In this document: one piece after another, positions 27,109 to 36,377 of the stretch
Numbering within the stretch: position 1 is the first letter of the stretch
How the letters are laid out: the number at the start of each line of letters is the position of its first letter
Source: UBA10649 sp963842725
GTDB lineage: Bacteria; Actinomycetota; Actinomycetes; S36-B12
DNA length: 64,000 nucleotides
Assembly (NCBI GenBank): GCA_963842725.1
Contig: CAWJHN010000004.1
Location: 1,860,001 to 1,924,000, forward strand
Reading direction: 5' to 3'
Program-made: the position numbers and the translations under genes
The notes under the pieces: model-generated
Seen by the model: only the letters and a program-made list of their open reading frames with translations
What the model was told of the DNA's origin: nothing
Databases searched by the model: none

Positions 27109-28392
27109 TCAGGACGTGACCTCGAAATCGAACTCCACGGTGGCGGCCCGCCCCTCGGCGTCACTGATCAGCAGGTTCACCCGACCTCGGCCCGCACGGC
27201 TGGCGGTCACCACGAGTGGATTGCCGTCGTGGATCTGGCCGTCGGGAGTGATCCATCGGAAAGCAGCGCCATCGCTGACCGCCGCTTGGAAGGTGACCTG
27301 TTGTCCCACCGAGGCGGTGGCGGGCCCGAACACTGCTCCGCGCGCCGCCCCGATCTGCCGCTCCACGCGGACCTGCCCGTTCGCGAGCGCGGTCACCGTC
27401 GTGCCGTCCCGTCCGTCGAGCGCCCACCAGGCCGCGGAGGCGAGCGTGGCACCGATCAGGAGGGACGCCGCGGCGACCAGTCTGGGCCGGGTCCGAGTCC
27501 GGGTGGCTGTCTGGGGTGCGGCCCTCGGGGGTGTCGTCGTCGCCGTCGGCGTATGAGGATCGGACTCGGCCAGCGCCTCGTACCACTCGGCGATGGTTGC
27601 GAACCTCGTTCGCGGATCGGCCGCCAGGCCCCGTTGGAGGGCCTGGGTTGTCGTTGCGGCAACGCCCGATGCGCTCAGTGCGTCCTGCCGCTGGACCGGG
27701 TCGTCCGGGGGAGCGGTCCCGGTCAGTAGCCAGAACACCACTGCCGACGCTCCGAAGATGTCAGCGCGCGGGTCCACCAGGGTCGGCCCCGTGCGCTGCT
27801 CAGGTGAGCTGAACCCGTGCGTTCCGCCGCCGGCGGTGAGACCGGAGCCGGCCACCAGATCCTTGGCCAGGCCGAGGTCACCGAGCAGGAGCCGTTCGCC
27901 GGAGGCCAGGATCCCGGGTGTCGTCCGCGGCGGTCCACCGACCGAGGTGATCAAGAGGTTGTCGGGTGTCACGTCCCGGTGGACCAGCCCGGCCTGATGC
28001 GCCCGGCCGAGTGCCGTCGCCAGCGTTCGGGCCACGACCAGGACGTCGTCGGTGTCCGGCCGCCGCCCGGCCGCCCGGTACTCCGCCACCCGGCTGCGCA
28101 GATCAGCGCGGTCGGCGTACTCCAACACGATGAACGGCTGGGAGCGGTCGGTCTCGCCGATGTCGTGTACGGCGACCACGGAGGGATCCGACAGCCTGCG
28201 CAACAGCTGTGCCTCGGCGATGAATCGCTCGCGGACAGCGACGTCCAGAGCGTGGTTCTCCGCCAGGACCTTGATCGCGACGTCGGCCTCCAGTCGCTCG
28301 TCGACCGCCCGGTAGACGGTGGCGAACCCTCCGCTGCCGATCGGGGCGATCACCCGGTAGTGACCCAGCCTGGTCCCTGGAGCCTCAGCCAC
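27109..28392 (-). CDS. Membrane Ser/Thr protein kinase
   Basis: 427 residues. The kinase domain (about 10-270) has the glycine loop G-S-G-G-F-A-T-V near 19, the catalytic Lys41 in V-A-I-K, H-R-D-V-T-P-D-N near 136 (Thr where most PknB-type kinases have Lys), and D-L-G in place of D-F-G near 169. A Thr/Pro/Arg-rich linker leads to one transmembrane helix (about 302-322). After it comes an extracellular beta-sandwich (about 335-427) resembling a PKD/Ig-like domain. Its start overlaps the end of the sigma-factor gene by eight bases, so the two are translated together, and a lipoprotein gene follows. Signal perception outside and phosphorylation of the sigma factor inside is a reasonable inference. 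Confidence 0.5.
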   Translation of the reverse strand: MAEAPGTRLGHYRVIAPIGSGGFATVYRAVDERLEADVAIKVLAENHALDVAVRERFIAEAQLLRRLSDPSVVAVHDIGETDRSQPFIVLEYADRADLRSRVAEYRAAGRRPDTDDVLVVARTLATALGRAHQAGLVHRDVTPDNLLITSVGGPPRTTPGILASGERLLLGDLGLAKDLVAGSGLTAGGGTHGFSSPEQRTGPTLVDPRADIFGASAVVFWLLTGTAPPDDPVQRQDALSASGVAATTTQALQRGLAADPRTRFATIAEWYEALAESDPHTPTATTTPPRAAPQTATRTRTRPRLVAAASLLIGATLASAAWWALDGRDGTTVTALANGQVRVERQIGAARGAVFGPATASVGQQVTFQAAVSDGAAFRWITPDGQIHDGNPLVVTASRAGRGRVNLLISDAEGRAATVEFDFEVTS

Positions 28393-29026
28393 CGCGGGGT
28401 CCCTCGGCGACGGTCGCCGCGAGCAGGGCCCTGGCGCGGTTCAGCCGGGACTTCACGGTGTTCACCTTCAGATCGAGGTGTTCGGCGATCTCCTCGTAGG
28501 TCCGCTGCTCGACATCGCGCAGCACGAGGACCGAGCGGTAGTGCTCGGGCAGGGTGGCGACAGCGGCGCGCAGGTCCATCCGCGTGGCGATCATCGAACT
28601 GATCCGGCGCGCCTCGGTGAGGTGCAGGTCGCCGTCCAGCGAGACGTTCTCCCGGCGCCGGCGCAGTTGATCGATCGCCGTGTTCCGCGCCAGCGAGTAG
28701 AGCCAGGTGGTGAAGGCCGATCCGCCCCGGAACCGGTGCACCGAGCGGGCCACGGCGATCAGCACGTCCTGATGGGCGTCGTCCGCCTGGTCGTCGTCGA
28801 TGAGGATGCGTCGAATGGCCACCCGGTCCAAGCGATGCTGGTCGATCAGCCGCAGCAGGAGCTCCATGGCCGAGGACGAGCCGGAGGCCGCGTGCGCGGC
28901 CAGAGCGTCGAGCACTCCACCGCGCACGGTGGCGTCGGCGTCCTGGAACGAGCGCGCCAGCTCGTCGCCCGCGATGCGGTCTCCGGAGGCGGCCGCGTCG
29001 ATCGCGCCCTGATCCATGGCGGACAC
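28385..29026 (-). CDS. ECF-type RNA polymerase sigma factor linked to a kinase
   Basis: 213 residues. An unusual N-terminal region of about 70 residues precedes sigma region 2 (D-D-A-H-Q-D-V-L-I-A-V to L-A-R-N-T-A-I-D-Q-L-R-R, about 78-125). Region 4 (L-P-E-H-Y-R-S-V-L-V-L-R through V-N-T-V-K-S-R-L, about 160-205) is a clear helix-turn-helix. No anti-sigma factor gene is adjacent; instead the next gene is a Ser/Thr kinase, as in the kinase-linked ECF groups. ATG 29026 or 29017 may be the start; neither has a good ribosome site. Confidence 0.5.
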   Translation of the reverse strand: MSAMDQGAIDAAASGDRIAGDELARSFQDADATVRGGVLDALAAHAASGSSSAMELLLRLIDQHRLDRVAIRRILIDDDQADDAHQDVLIAVARSVHRFRGGSAFTTWLYSLARNTAIDQLRRRRENVSLDGDLHLTEARRISSMIATRMDLRAAVATLPEHYRSVLVLRDVEQRTYEEIAEHLDLKVNTVKSRLNRARALLAATVAEGPRGG

Positions 29027-29093
29027 CTTAGGGCCGTGTCCACGGTCGTCGCCGCCCGGCGTTCCCTGCGACGAACCAGCGCAGGCTCCGTGC

Positions 29094-30526
29094 TCAGCGT
29101 TGGATCTGCATCACGACGGCCTTGGGCTCGGTGAAGAACTCACGGCTGTAGTTGCCGCCCTCACGGCCGACGCCGGAGTCGCCCACGCCACCGAACGGGG
29201 TACGCAGGTCGCGGATGAAGAAGCAGTTCACCCACACCGTGCCGGCCCGCAGCTTCTCCGAGACCCGGTGCGCGCGAGACAGGTTCTCGGTGAAGAGCAT
29301 GGCGTTGAGCCCGTACCGGGTGTCGTTGGCCAGGTGCACCACCTCGTCCTCGGTCTCGAAGCGGTTCACCACCACCACCGGCCCGAAGATCTCCTGGCAG
29401 TACTGCGACCCGGTCAGCGGCAGATCGACGATGATCGTCGGCTTGACCAGCCACGACCCGTCCTCGGCCAGCCCGCCGGTCAGGATCCGCCCGCCCTCGG
29501 CCTCCACCGAGTCGACGTAGCTCTTCACCTTGGTGAAGTGCTCCTGCGAGGCCAGACAGGAGAACTGGGTGTCGGGCTCGAACGGCGAGCCGATCACCAG
29601 CGACTCGGCCTTCGCCTGGAACCGGGTGAGGAACTCGTCGTAGATCGAGGAGTGCACGAACAGTCGCGACCCGGCCAGACACACCTGACCGGCATTGCGG
29701 AAGATCGCCTCGGAGGCCCAGAACACCGCGTTGTCCAGATCGGCGTCCTCGAAGACGATGTTCGCGCCCTTGCCGCCCAGCTCCAGGCTGACCGGGATCA
29801 GGTTCTGCGACGCCGAGGCCATGATGATCTTCCCGGTGCCGGACTCACCGGTGAAGGTGACCCGGTCGACCCGCGGGTCGCCGGTGATCGACGAGCCCGC
29901 CGGCACCCCGTAGCCGTGCAGCACGTTCAGCACGCCGGGCGGGAACCCGGCCTCGATCGCCAGCCGCCCGAGGATCGTCACCGAGGCGGGGTGTCCTCGG
30001 CCGGCTTGATGATGCAGGTGTTGCCCCACGCGATCGCCGGAGCGATCTTCCAGGTGGCCATCATCAGCGGGAAGTTCCACGGCGAGATCGCCGAGACCAC
30101 GCCCGCCGGCGGGTAGACCGTGTAGGTGTGATGCCCCGAATCCATCGGCATCACCTCGCCCATGGCGTCGCGCTGGTGGTCGGCGAAGAACCGGAAGTTC
30201 CACACCGAGCGGGCCACGTCGTGCTTGGCCTGGACGAACGGCTTGCCCATGTCGGTCGAGTCGGCCCGGGCCAGTTCGTCGGCCCGCTCCTCCATCAGGT
30301 CGGCCAGTTTGTGGATCAGCGCCGCGCGAGCGGTCCGGCCCATCCGCGGCCACGGCCCGGAGTCGAACGCCCGCCGTGCAGCAGCAATGGCCAGGTCGGC
30401 GTCGGCGGCACCGCCCTCGGCGACCTCGCCCCAGCGCTCACGGGTCCACGGGTTGATCGTGTCGAACCGCTTGCCGTCGACCGACTCGACCTCGACCCCG
30501 TCGATGATGTGCCCGAAGAACTCCAC
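29094..30526 (-). CDS. dmpC: 2-Hydroxymuconic semialdehyde dehydrogenase (frameshifted)
   Basis: 477 residues after restoring one missing base near 29990. It oxidises 2-hydroxymuconic semialdehyde with NAD+ to 2-hydroxymuconate (the oxalocrotonate branch of meta-cleavage). Aldehyde dehydrogenase signatures: S-P-W-N-F-P near 148, F-T-G-E-S near 225, L-E-L-G-G-K near 250 (base Glu), and N-A-G-Q-V-C near 283 with the nucleophilic Cys. GTG 30526 lies one base after the tautomerase stop. It is the last gene of the leftward meta operon. The identification depends strongly on the operon. Confidence 0.5.
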
Positions 30527-30527
30527 G

Positions 30528-30774
30528 TCAGTTCATCCCCTCCTGGGCCGGCGAATCAGCCGGCGCCGACGAAACAGCCTCGGCCGCAGCCTTCTCGGCC
30601 AGAGTGACGCCGCCGGCCGACCAGTGCGTCTTCGGCACCTCGCGGACGACGACCCGCACGCTCGCGTCCGGCGCGCCGATCGAGTGCACCACCGCGGCGT
30701 GCACCTCGCTGAGCAGCGCGCGGATCTTCTCCGGGCTGCGCCCGGTGCGCCAGGGTGATCTCGACCAGCGGCAT
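30528..30774 (-). CDS. dmpI: 4-Oxalocrotonate tautomerase, C-terminally extended (frameshifted)
   Basis: About 81 residues once one extra base near 30752 is removed. The mature N-terminal Pro (M-P-L-V-E-I-T-L) is the catalytic base, and R-S-P-E-K and an Arg near 40 complete the site. It interconverts 2-hydroxymuconate and 2-oxo-3-hexenedioate. Classical 4-OT has 62 residues; this one continues for about 20 Ala/Glu-rich residues after the usual end (T-H-W-S-A-G-G). The ATG overlaps the decarboxylase stop (TGATG). Confidence 0.5.
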
Positions 30775-31601
30775 CAGGCACCGCCCCCGTCCGACTCCGG
30801 CCGCGGGTCCGCCGTTGAGGTAGACCGAGCCGAGATGGGTGAAGTGGCAGGCGATGCTGGCCCCGGGCGGGGCGAACACGGCGTCGGTCATGCCGCCGGT
30901 GAGCACGATCCAGCCGGCCTCCAGCCGCTTGCCCGCGCCGGCCCGAGGTCGTTCACGGCCAGCGCCAGCGCCTCGGCCGGGTTGCCCTGCACGGCGGCGC
31001 CGGTGGCCGAGTCGACGATCGCGCCGTCCACCTCGACCAGCACCGCCTCCATCGCCAGGTCCAGCCCGGCCGGCGGCAGCGCCACCGGGCCGGTGACGAA
31101 GGCGCCGGAGGATGCGTTGTCGGCCACGACGTCCGGCATCGTGAACTTGAAGTCGCGGTAACGGCTGTCGATCACCTCGGCGCCACCGAGCACCGACTCG
31201 ACGGCGCCCATGGCCTGCGCCGCGCTGACGCCGGGCCCCTCCAGCGCGCGGCCCATCACGAACACGATCTCCGGCTCCACCCGGGGGTGGATCAGCGCCG
31301 ACTGCGGCACCGGCTCCCCGGCGGGCAGGATCATCGCGTCGGTCAGCCAGGCCACCAGCGGGACGTCGATGCCCATCCGCTTCTGCTTGGCCCGGCTGGT
31401 CAGGCCCAGCTTGACCCCGATCAGCCTCTCGCCGCGGGCCAGCCGGCGGCGCAACGTCTCGTCCTGCACGGCGTAGGCCGTCTCCAGGTCGAGCTCGGGC
31501 CACTCGTCGGTGATCGGCGTCCGGTCGTGCCGGTTGTCCTCACACTCGAGCAGTTCGGTGGCCGCCCGATCGACGTCCCAGGTGCCGTTCGCGGCGGCCA
31601 T
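30774..31601 (-). CDS. dmpH: 4-Oxalocrotonate decarboxylase (frameshifted)
   Basis: About 275 residues. It belongs to the hydratase/decarboxylase family that decarboxylates 2-oxo-3-hexenedioate to 2-hydroxypentadienoate with Mg2+. Key features: G-V-K-L-G-L-T-S near 68, R-V-E-P-E-I near 110 (metal-binding Glu pair), D-S-R-Y-R-D near 150 and D-N-A-S-S-G near 165. A missing base near 30945 and an extra one near 30800 cancel out; the corrected protein ends G-G-G-A then TGA, overlapping the tautomerase ATG. Its own start overlaps the aldolase stop (TGATG). It resembles the hydratase at 33742-34536, so the two names were assigned by order and by the usual complex with the hydratase. Confidence 0.5.
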
Positions 31602-32737
31602 CAACGCACTCCCATTCCGGCGAGATCGCCGAGTTCGGCTTCCTGCTGCAGCTGCAGCGCGATGTCGATGATCATGTCTTCCTGGCCGCCGACGTACCCG
31701 AACTCGCCGACCCGCTGCAGGATCTGGTGCGCCGGAACGCCGTAGCGCTCCGCCGCCCGCTCCGCATGGAGCAGGAAGCTCGAGTACACCCCGGCATATC
31801 CCTGGGTGATCGAGGAACGGTCCATCCACGGCAGCCGCGGGATGAACGGCCGGACGACGTCCTCGGCCGCCGACAGCACCTCACCGAGATCGAGCCCGGT
31901 GCGGATCCCCATCCGCTCGAAGGTGGCCGCGAGCACCTCGGTGGGGGAGTTGCCCGCCCCGGCCCCGAGGGCGCACAGCGCGCCGTCGATCTGCTTGGCC
32001 CCGGCCTGGTAGGCGAGCACCGAGTTGGCCACGCCCATCGACAGGTTCTGGTGGCCGTGGAAGCCGACCTGCGCCTCGGCGCCGATCTCGGCGATCACCG
32101 CCTTGATCCGCGTCTGGGCCGTCTCGAGCACCAGCGCCCCGGCGGAGTCGACGACGTAGACGCACTGCGCGCCGGCGTCCACCATGATCCGGGCCTGCTC
32201 GGCCAGCTTCTCGGGGGAGGCGCGGTGCGACAGCATCAGGAAGCCGACCGTCTCCATGCCGAGCCGGCGGGCCTCGCCGAAGTGCTGGATCGAGACGTCG
32301 GCCTCGGTGCAGTGGGTGGCGATCCGGGCCACCGAGGCACCCATCGAGTGCGCCTGCTGCAGCTCGTGCACGGTGCCGAGCCCGGGCAGCATCAGGATCG
32401 CGATCTTGGCCTGGCCGGCCTCCTCGACGGCAGCCTTGATCAGCTGCATCTCGTCGACCCGGCTGAAGCCGTAGTTGAAGCTCGACCCGCCCAGACCGTC
32501 GCCGTGGGAGACCTCGATGACCTGCACGCCGGCCTTGTCCAGGGCGTGGACGACGCCGCGCACCTGCTCCTCGGTGAACTGGTGCGACATGGCGTGCGAG
32601 CCGTCGCGCAGGGTGGAGTCGGTGATCCGCAGATCGCGGTCGCCGCCGCCCGTGGGGGTGTTGGCCAGGACCTCGGACTCGGTGATCTCCCGGGTGACGA
32701 CGGGTGCGTCCTCGGGGGTGATGTTCATGTCGCCCAT
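31601..32737 (-). CDS. dmpG: 4-Hydroxy-2-oxovalerate aldolase
   Basis: 378 residues. It splits 4-hydroxy-2-oxovalerate to pyruvate and acetaldehyde, handing the latter directly to the dehydrogenase subunit. The TIM barrel opens with D-S-T-L-R-D-G near 42 (Arg and metal-binding Asp), has the loop S-H-G-D-G-L-G near 79, and the metal-binding H-G-H-Q-N near 225. The C-terminal helices that dock the dehydrogenase are present. The N-terminus is about 35 residues longer than in DmpG, so ATG 32728 or later is possible. Stop and next start overlap (TGATG). Confidence 0.5.
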   Translation of the reverse strand: MGDMNITPEDAPVVTREITESEVLANTPTGGGDRDLRITDSTLRDGSHAMSHQFTEEQVRGVVHALDKAGVQVIEVSHGDGLGGSSFNYGFSRVDEMQLIKAAVEEAGQAKIAILMLPGLGTVHELQQAHSMGASVARIATHCTEADVSIQHFGEARRLGMETVGFLMLSHRASPEKLAEQARIMVDAGAQCVYVVDSAGALVLETAQTRIKAVIAEIGAEAQVGFHGHQNLSMGVANSVLAYQAGAKQIDGALCALGAGAGNSPTEVLAATFERMGIRTGLDLGEVLSAAEDVVRPFIPRLPWMDRSSITQGYAGVYSSFLLHAERAAERYGVPAHQILQRVGEFGYVGGQEDMIIDIALQLQQEAELGDLAGMGVR

Positions 32738-32743
32738 GGAGGC

Positions 32744-33740
32744 TCAGACTCCTGCCGTCGCGTCGATGGTGTCGTTGTCCAGCTCGCCGAGGTCGGCGGA
32801 GGACTTCCAGCTGGAGGCCACACCCAGACGGTGGGCGACCATGATGTCGCCGACCCGGGCGGCGGCCGCGGTGATGATGTCGAGGTTGCCGGCGTAGTCG
32901 GGCAGGTAGTCGCCCCGGCCCTTGACCTCGATCGGCACGAACGACCCGCGCCGCGCCCTGCCACAGGTCGCGCGCGTGGTCGAACTGCGGTGCGGCCCGC
33001 AGGTGATAGCCGGGCACGTACTCGCGCACCCGCTCGACCATCGCGTGGATCGACTCCAGGATCTTGTCCTGCAGGTCCCCGGGCTCGCCCGCCTCGGCCG
33101 GGATCGCGCAGAACACCGAGTTACGCATCATCAGCGGCGGCTCGACCGGGTTCAGGATGATGATCGCCTTGCCGCGCTCGGCTCCGCCGACGACCCGCAG
33201 CGCCTCCGAGGTGGTCTCGGTGAACTCGTCGATGTTCGCCCGGGTGCCGGGGCCGGCCGACTTGCTGGAGATCGAGGCGACGATCTCGGCGTACGGCACG
33301 GGGACGACGTCTGCGACGGCGCGCACCATCGGGGTGGTCGCCTGGCCGCCACAGGTGATCATGTTGACGTTGGTGGCGTCGAGGTTGAAGTCGAGGTTGA
33401 CCGGCGGGCAGATGTACGGCCCGACCGCGGCCGGGGTGAGGTCGACGGCGAGGATGCCGGCCTCGGCGTACCGCGGCGCGTTCGCCTGGTGGGCCTTGGC
33501 GCTGGTGCACTCGAAGACGATGTCCGGCAGCTCGTCCTGCGCCAGCAGCCAGTCGACGCCCTCGTGGCTCGCCTGCAGGCCGACGCTCGCGGCCCGGCGC
33601 AGCCCGTCGGACGTCGGGTCGACGCCGATCATGAAGCGCGGCTGGATGATCTCGCTGCGCCGCAGCAGCTTGAACATCAGGTCCGTGCCGATGTTGCCGG
33701 GACCGACGATGGCGGCGGTGGCCCTGCGGGTCTCGCTCAT
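32744..33740 (-). CDS. dmpF: Acetaldehyde dehydrogenase, acylating (frameshifted)
   Basis: 331 residues once one extra base near 32955 is removed. It converts acetaldehyde, NAD+ and CoA to acetyl-CoA inside the aldolase-dehydrogenase complex. V-G-P-G-N-I-G near 15 binds NAD, the catalytic Cys is in M-I-T-C-G-G-Q-A-T near 130, and the C-terminal half has H-A-R-D-L-W-Q and the closing V-A-S-S-W-K region. Start follows the hydratase stop by one base; the aldolase start is seven bases after its stop. Tight spacing fits a single transcript. Confidence 0.5.
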
Positions 33741-33741
33741 C

Positions 33742-34536
33742 TCAATTCCCTTCTGGCGCGAAGCGCACGGTGACGCTGCCGATACCGCCGAACGTGGCAG
33801 CGAAGGTGTCGCCGGGGCTGACTGCCACCGATGCGGTGATCGAGCCGGGCAGCACGACGTGCCCGGCCTCCAGCGTGACGCCGCGGGCGCCGAGGGTGTT
33901 GGCCAGCCAGGCGAGGGAGGTGATCGGGGAGCCGAGGACGGCGCCGCCGGCGCCGGTGCCCACGACCTCGCCGTTGCGGTACAGCACGCAGCCCGAGCGG
34001 CGCAGGTCGACGTCCTGGACGCCCACCGGGGTGCTGCCCAGGACGACGCCGGCGCTGGAGGCGTTGTCGGCCACGGTGTCGAAGAAGCTGATCTTCCAGT
34101 CCCGGATCCGGGAGTCGATCAGTTCCAGCGACGGCAGCACGAAGTCGACGGCTGCGGCGGCCTCGGCCACCGTGACCCCCGGGCCCTTCAGCGGGCGCTT
34201 CAGGACGAACGCGACCTCGGGCTCGATGCGCGGCTGCAGGAACGTGCCCGCCGAGATGGTGCTGTTCTCGAGATAGACCATGTCGTCGAGCAGGTGACCG
34301 AAGTCGGGCTGGTTCACCTGCATCTGGCGCTGCATCACCGCCGACGTGAGACCGACCTTGTGGCCCTTGATCGTGGCCCCGTCGGCCAGCCGCTGAGCGA
34401 TCTGGGCCACCTGGATCTCGTAGCTGTCCTCCAGCGTGATGTCCGGGTAGGTCTCGATCAGGGGGTCGATCGGCTTGCGGGTCTCATAGGCCGTCAACAG
34501 GGCGTGCGCAGCCTGACTGCGCGCATCGGCGTCCAC
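33742..34536 (-). CDS. dmpE: 2-Oxopent-4-enoate hydratase
   Basis: 264 residues from GTG 34536, which has AAGGAG seven bases upstream. It adds water to 2-hydroxypenta-2,4-dienoate to give 4-hydroxy-2-oxovalerate. Seen: G-H-K-V-G-L-T-S near 62, R-I-E-P-E-V near 105 (metal ligands), D-S-R-I-R-D-W near 145, D-N-A-S-S-A-G near 160. It is the first gene of the leftward meta operon (order E-F-G-H-I-C). A shared inverted repeat lies 57 bases upstream. No hydrolase (dmpD) is present, so only the dehydrogenase branch is encoded here. Confidence 0.5.
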   Translation of the reverse strand: MDADARSQAAHALLTAYETRKPIDPLIETYPDITLEDSYEIQVAQIAQRLADGATIKGHKVGLTSAVMQRQMQVNQPDFGHLLDDMVYLENSTISAGTFLQPRIEPEVAFVLKRPLKGPGVTVAEAAAAVDFVLPSLELIDSRIRDWKISFFDTVADNASSAGVVLGSTPVGVQDVDLRRSGCVLYRNGEVVGTGAGGAVLGSPITSLAWLANTLGARGVTLEAGHVVLPGSITASVAVSPGDTFAATFGGIGSVTVRFAPEGN

Positions 34537-34592
34537 GCGGTTCTCCTTCCGGTCCCGCCGCACGCTACGGGGCGCGGCGAGGTCGTGGTGGT

Positions 34593-34615
34593 GGCGTTCG
34601 GTCCAGCGGAACGCC
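34593..34615. promoter_or_regulatory. Candidate operator of the meta-cleavage operon
   Basis: GGCGTTC and GAACGCC (34593-34599 and 34609-34615) form perfect seven-base arms around nine bases, 57 bases upstream of the hydratase start. The same CGTTC-N9-GAACG pattern occurs at 37491-37509 before the phenol hydroxylase operon. Candidate binding site of one of the two IclR proteins. Confidence 0.5.
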
Positions 34616-34637
34616 GGACGGAAATCGTTGCAGTGCT

Positions 34638-35486
34638 TCAGATTCCGAGCGACCTCGCGAGGCGCCGGGCGGCGACGGAGACCAGCTGGGCCGAGCGGCC
34701 GACGTTGCCTGAGATCTGGCTGGTCGGGCCGACCAGGGAGATCGCGGCCCGGGCGCGGCCGGAGGAGTCGAGTACCGGGGCGGCCACCGAGGAGACGCCG
34801 TCCAGGGCCTCACCGATGTTGGTGGCGACACCGCGGCGGCGCACCTCCATCAGGGCGCGGTCGTAGTCGGCCTCGGTGCGGATCGAGACGTCGGTCAGGG
34901 CGGGGAAGCCGGCCGCCTTGCGGGCGCGCGCGGCGTCCGGGTCGAAGGCGGCGATCACCTTGCCCGAACTGGTGCAGTGCGAGGGCTGGCTGCGCGAGAC
35001 CGACGTCATCATCTGCATCCCGCGCAGGGTCTCCAGTCGCTCCAGGTAGACCACGTTGCTGCCCGAGGCGATGCCCAGGTGCACGGTGCACCCGCTGAGC
35101 TGGCGGAGCTCCTCGAGCAGGGGCGCAGCCGTGCGTCGCAGGCGCATCCGGTCACCGGCCAGCTGGCCCAGCTCGAACAGGTGCAGGCCGAGCCGGTAGT
35201 GCCCGGTCTCGGGGTTCTTGTCGGTCAGGCCCCGGGCGCTGAGCGAGGTGAGCAGGCGGTGGGCGGTGCTCTTGGCCACTCCGAGCCGGCGTGCGATGTC
35301 GCTCACCCCCAACTCGTCGCTGTCCAGGAAGCAGTCCAGGACGTCCAGTGCCGAGGTGACCGACTTGACCCCACCCAGGGCCCCGGTCTCGTGGGTGCCG
35401 TTGACCCGGCTGCCGCTGCGCGGGGCGGCAGCCGCGCCCGCCCGAACCACTCTCAGATCTGTCCTGCTCGGGGCCGAGGTCGACAT
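34638..35486 (-). CDS. IclR-family transcriptional regulator 1
   Basis: 282 residues from ATG 35486, with GGAGGTG upstream. The winged helix-turn-helix (about 45-100: A-L-D-V-L-D-C-F, S-D-I-A-R-R-L-G-V-A-K-S-T-A-H-R-L) is followed by an effector-binding domain (about 115-275) with the H-C-T-S-S-G-K motif. The 35-residue N-terminal extension is Ala/Arg-rich. IclR proteins often control aromatic catabolism with the pathway substrate as effector (PcaR, PobR, CatR types). It stands directly upstream of the meta operon and divergent from a second IclR gene. Confidence 0.5.
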   Translation of the reverse strand: MSTSAPSRTDLRVVRAGAAAAPRSGSRVNGTHETGALGGVKSVTSALDVLDCFLDSDELGVSDIARRLGVAKSTAHRLLTSLSARGLTDKNPETGHYRLGLHLFELGQLAGDRMRLRRTAAPLLEELRQLSGCTVHLGIASGSNVVYLERLETLRGMQMMTSVSRSQPSHCTSSGKVIAAFDPDAARARKAAGFPALTDVSIRTEADYDRALMEVRRRGVATNIGEALDGVSSVAAPVLDSSGRARAAISLVGPTSQISGNVGRSAQLVSVAARRLARSLGI

Positions 35487-35527
35487 GCGGCGAAGCACCT
35501 CCAGGTCGGGCTGCGTCAGCGAAGCCC

Positions 35528-35543
35528 AGTGACCGGTGTCACT
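35528..35543. promoter_or_regulatory. Palindrome between divergent iclR genes
   Basis: AGTGACCGGTGTCACT has perfect six-base arms and a four-base spacer in the 87-base divergent region. Position suggests an autoregulatory site for one or both IclR proteins. It differs from the CGTTC-N9-GAACG sites of the catabolic operons. Confidence 0.5.
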
Positions 35544-35573
35544 GACTAGACAGTCGCTCCCCCCAGGGCGACC

Positions 35574-36365
35574 ATGCAAGGCATGCGTTCCACTGAGCGG
35601 GATGACCGTAGCGCCGCCCCTCCCGCGTCCCTGCTGGAGCGTGCTTCGCTGGTGTTCGGGTGTTTCGACCCTGAATGCACCGACATCGGCGTCTCCGAGA
35701 TCGCCCGAGTGACCGGTCTGCCCAAGTCCTCGAGCCATCGGCTGGTCACCGAGATGGTTCGCCTGGGCATGCTCGAGCCGGCGGGGAGCGGCCGGGTGCG
35801 CCTCGGGATGCGCCTGTTCGAGCTCGGCCAACTGGTGCCGCGCCAGCTCACCCTGCGCGAGGCGGCCCGCCCGTTCATGGAGGACCTGCGCGAGGCGACC
35901 GGCGACAACGTGCACCTGGCGGTGCTGGACGGCGTCGAGGTGGTCTACGTCGAGATCCTGCGGGCGCGCAACGCGCAGCCGCTGCCGTCGCGGGTGGGCG
36001 GGCGGCTGCCCGCGCACGCCACCGGCGTAGGGAAGGCGATCCTGGCGTTCAGCCCGCCCGAGGTGGTGCGGGCCCGGCTCGAGGCCGGGCTCACCCGGCG
36101 GACCGCCTACACGGTGATCATGCCCGGGGCGCTGGCGCGCGAGCTGTCGAGCATCCGCGCCCAGGGCGTCTCCTACGACCGGCAGGAGTCGGCGATGGGC
36201 GTGGTCTGCGCTGCCTGCCCGGTGTTCGGGGCGGACGGCGCCGTGGTCGGCTCGATCTCGGTCACCGGGCGCGCGGAGCGGCTCGACATCGAACGGATGG
36301 CGCCCGCCGTCCGCACCGCCGCCCTGGCCCTGTCCCGTTCCCTCGGCGCCCCACCCCCCACCTGA
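35574..36365 (+). CDS. IclR-family transcriptional regulator 2
   Basis: 263 residues; ATG 35574 or 35583. It has a winged helix-turn-helix (about 20-80: S-E-I-A-R-V-T-G-L-P-K-S-S-S-H-R-L) and an effector domain with H-A-T-G-V-G-K-A-I-L near 145. It shares the fold but only modest sequence identity with IclR 1, so they are paralogues of different subgroups rather than a recent duplication. It reads toward the phenol hydroxylase operon. Having one IclR facing each operon suggests each controls its own, or that they act on the shared operator; which is not decidable here. Confidence 0.5.
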   Translation: MQGMRSTERDDRSAAPPASLLERASLVFGCFDPECTDIGVSEIARVTGLPKSSSHRLVTEMVRLGMLEPAGSGRVRLGMRLFELGQLVPRQLTLREAARPFMEDLREATGDNVHLAVLDGVEVVYVEILRARNAQPLPSRVGGRLPAHATGVGKAILAFSPPEVVRARLEAGLTRRTAYTVIMPGALARELSSIRAQGVSYDRQESAMGVVCAACPVFGADGAVVGSISVTGRAERLDIERMAPAVRTAALALSRSLGAPPPT

Positions 36366-36377
36366 ACTCCGCGGTGG

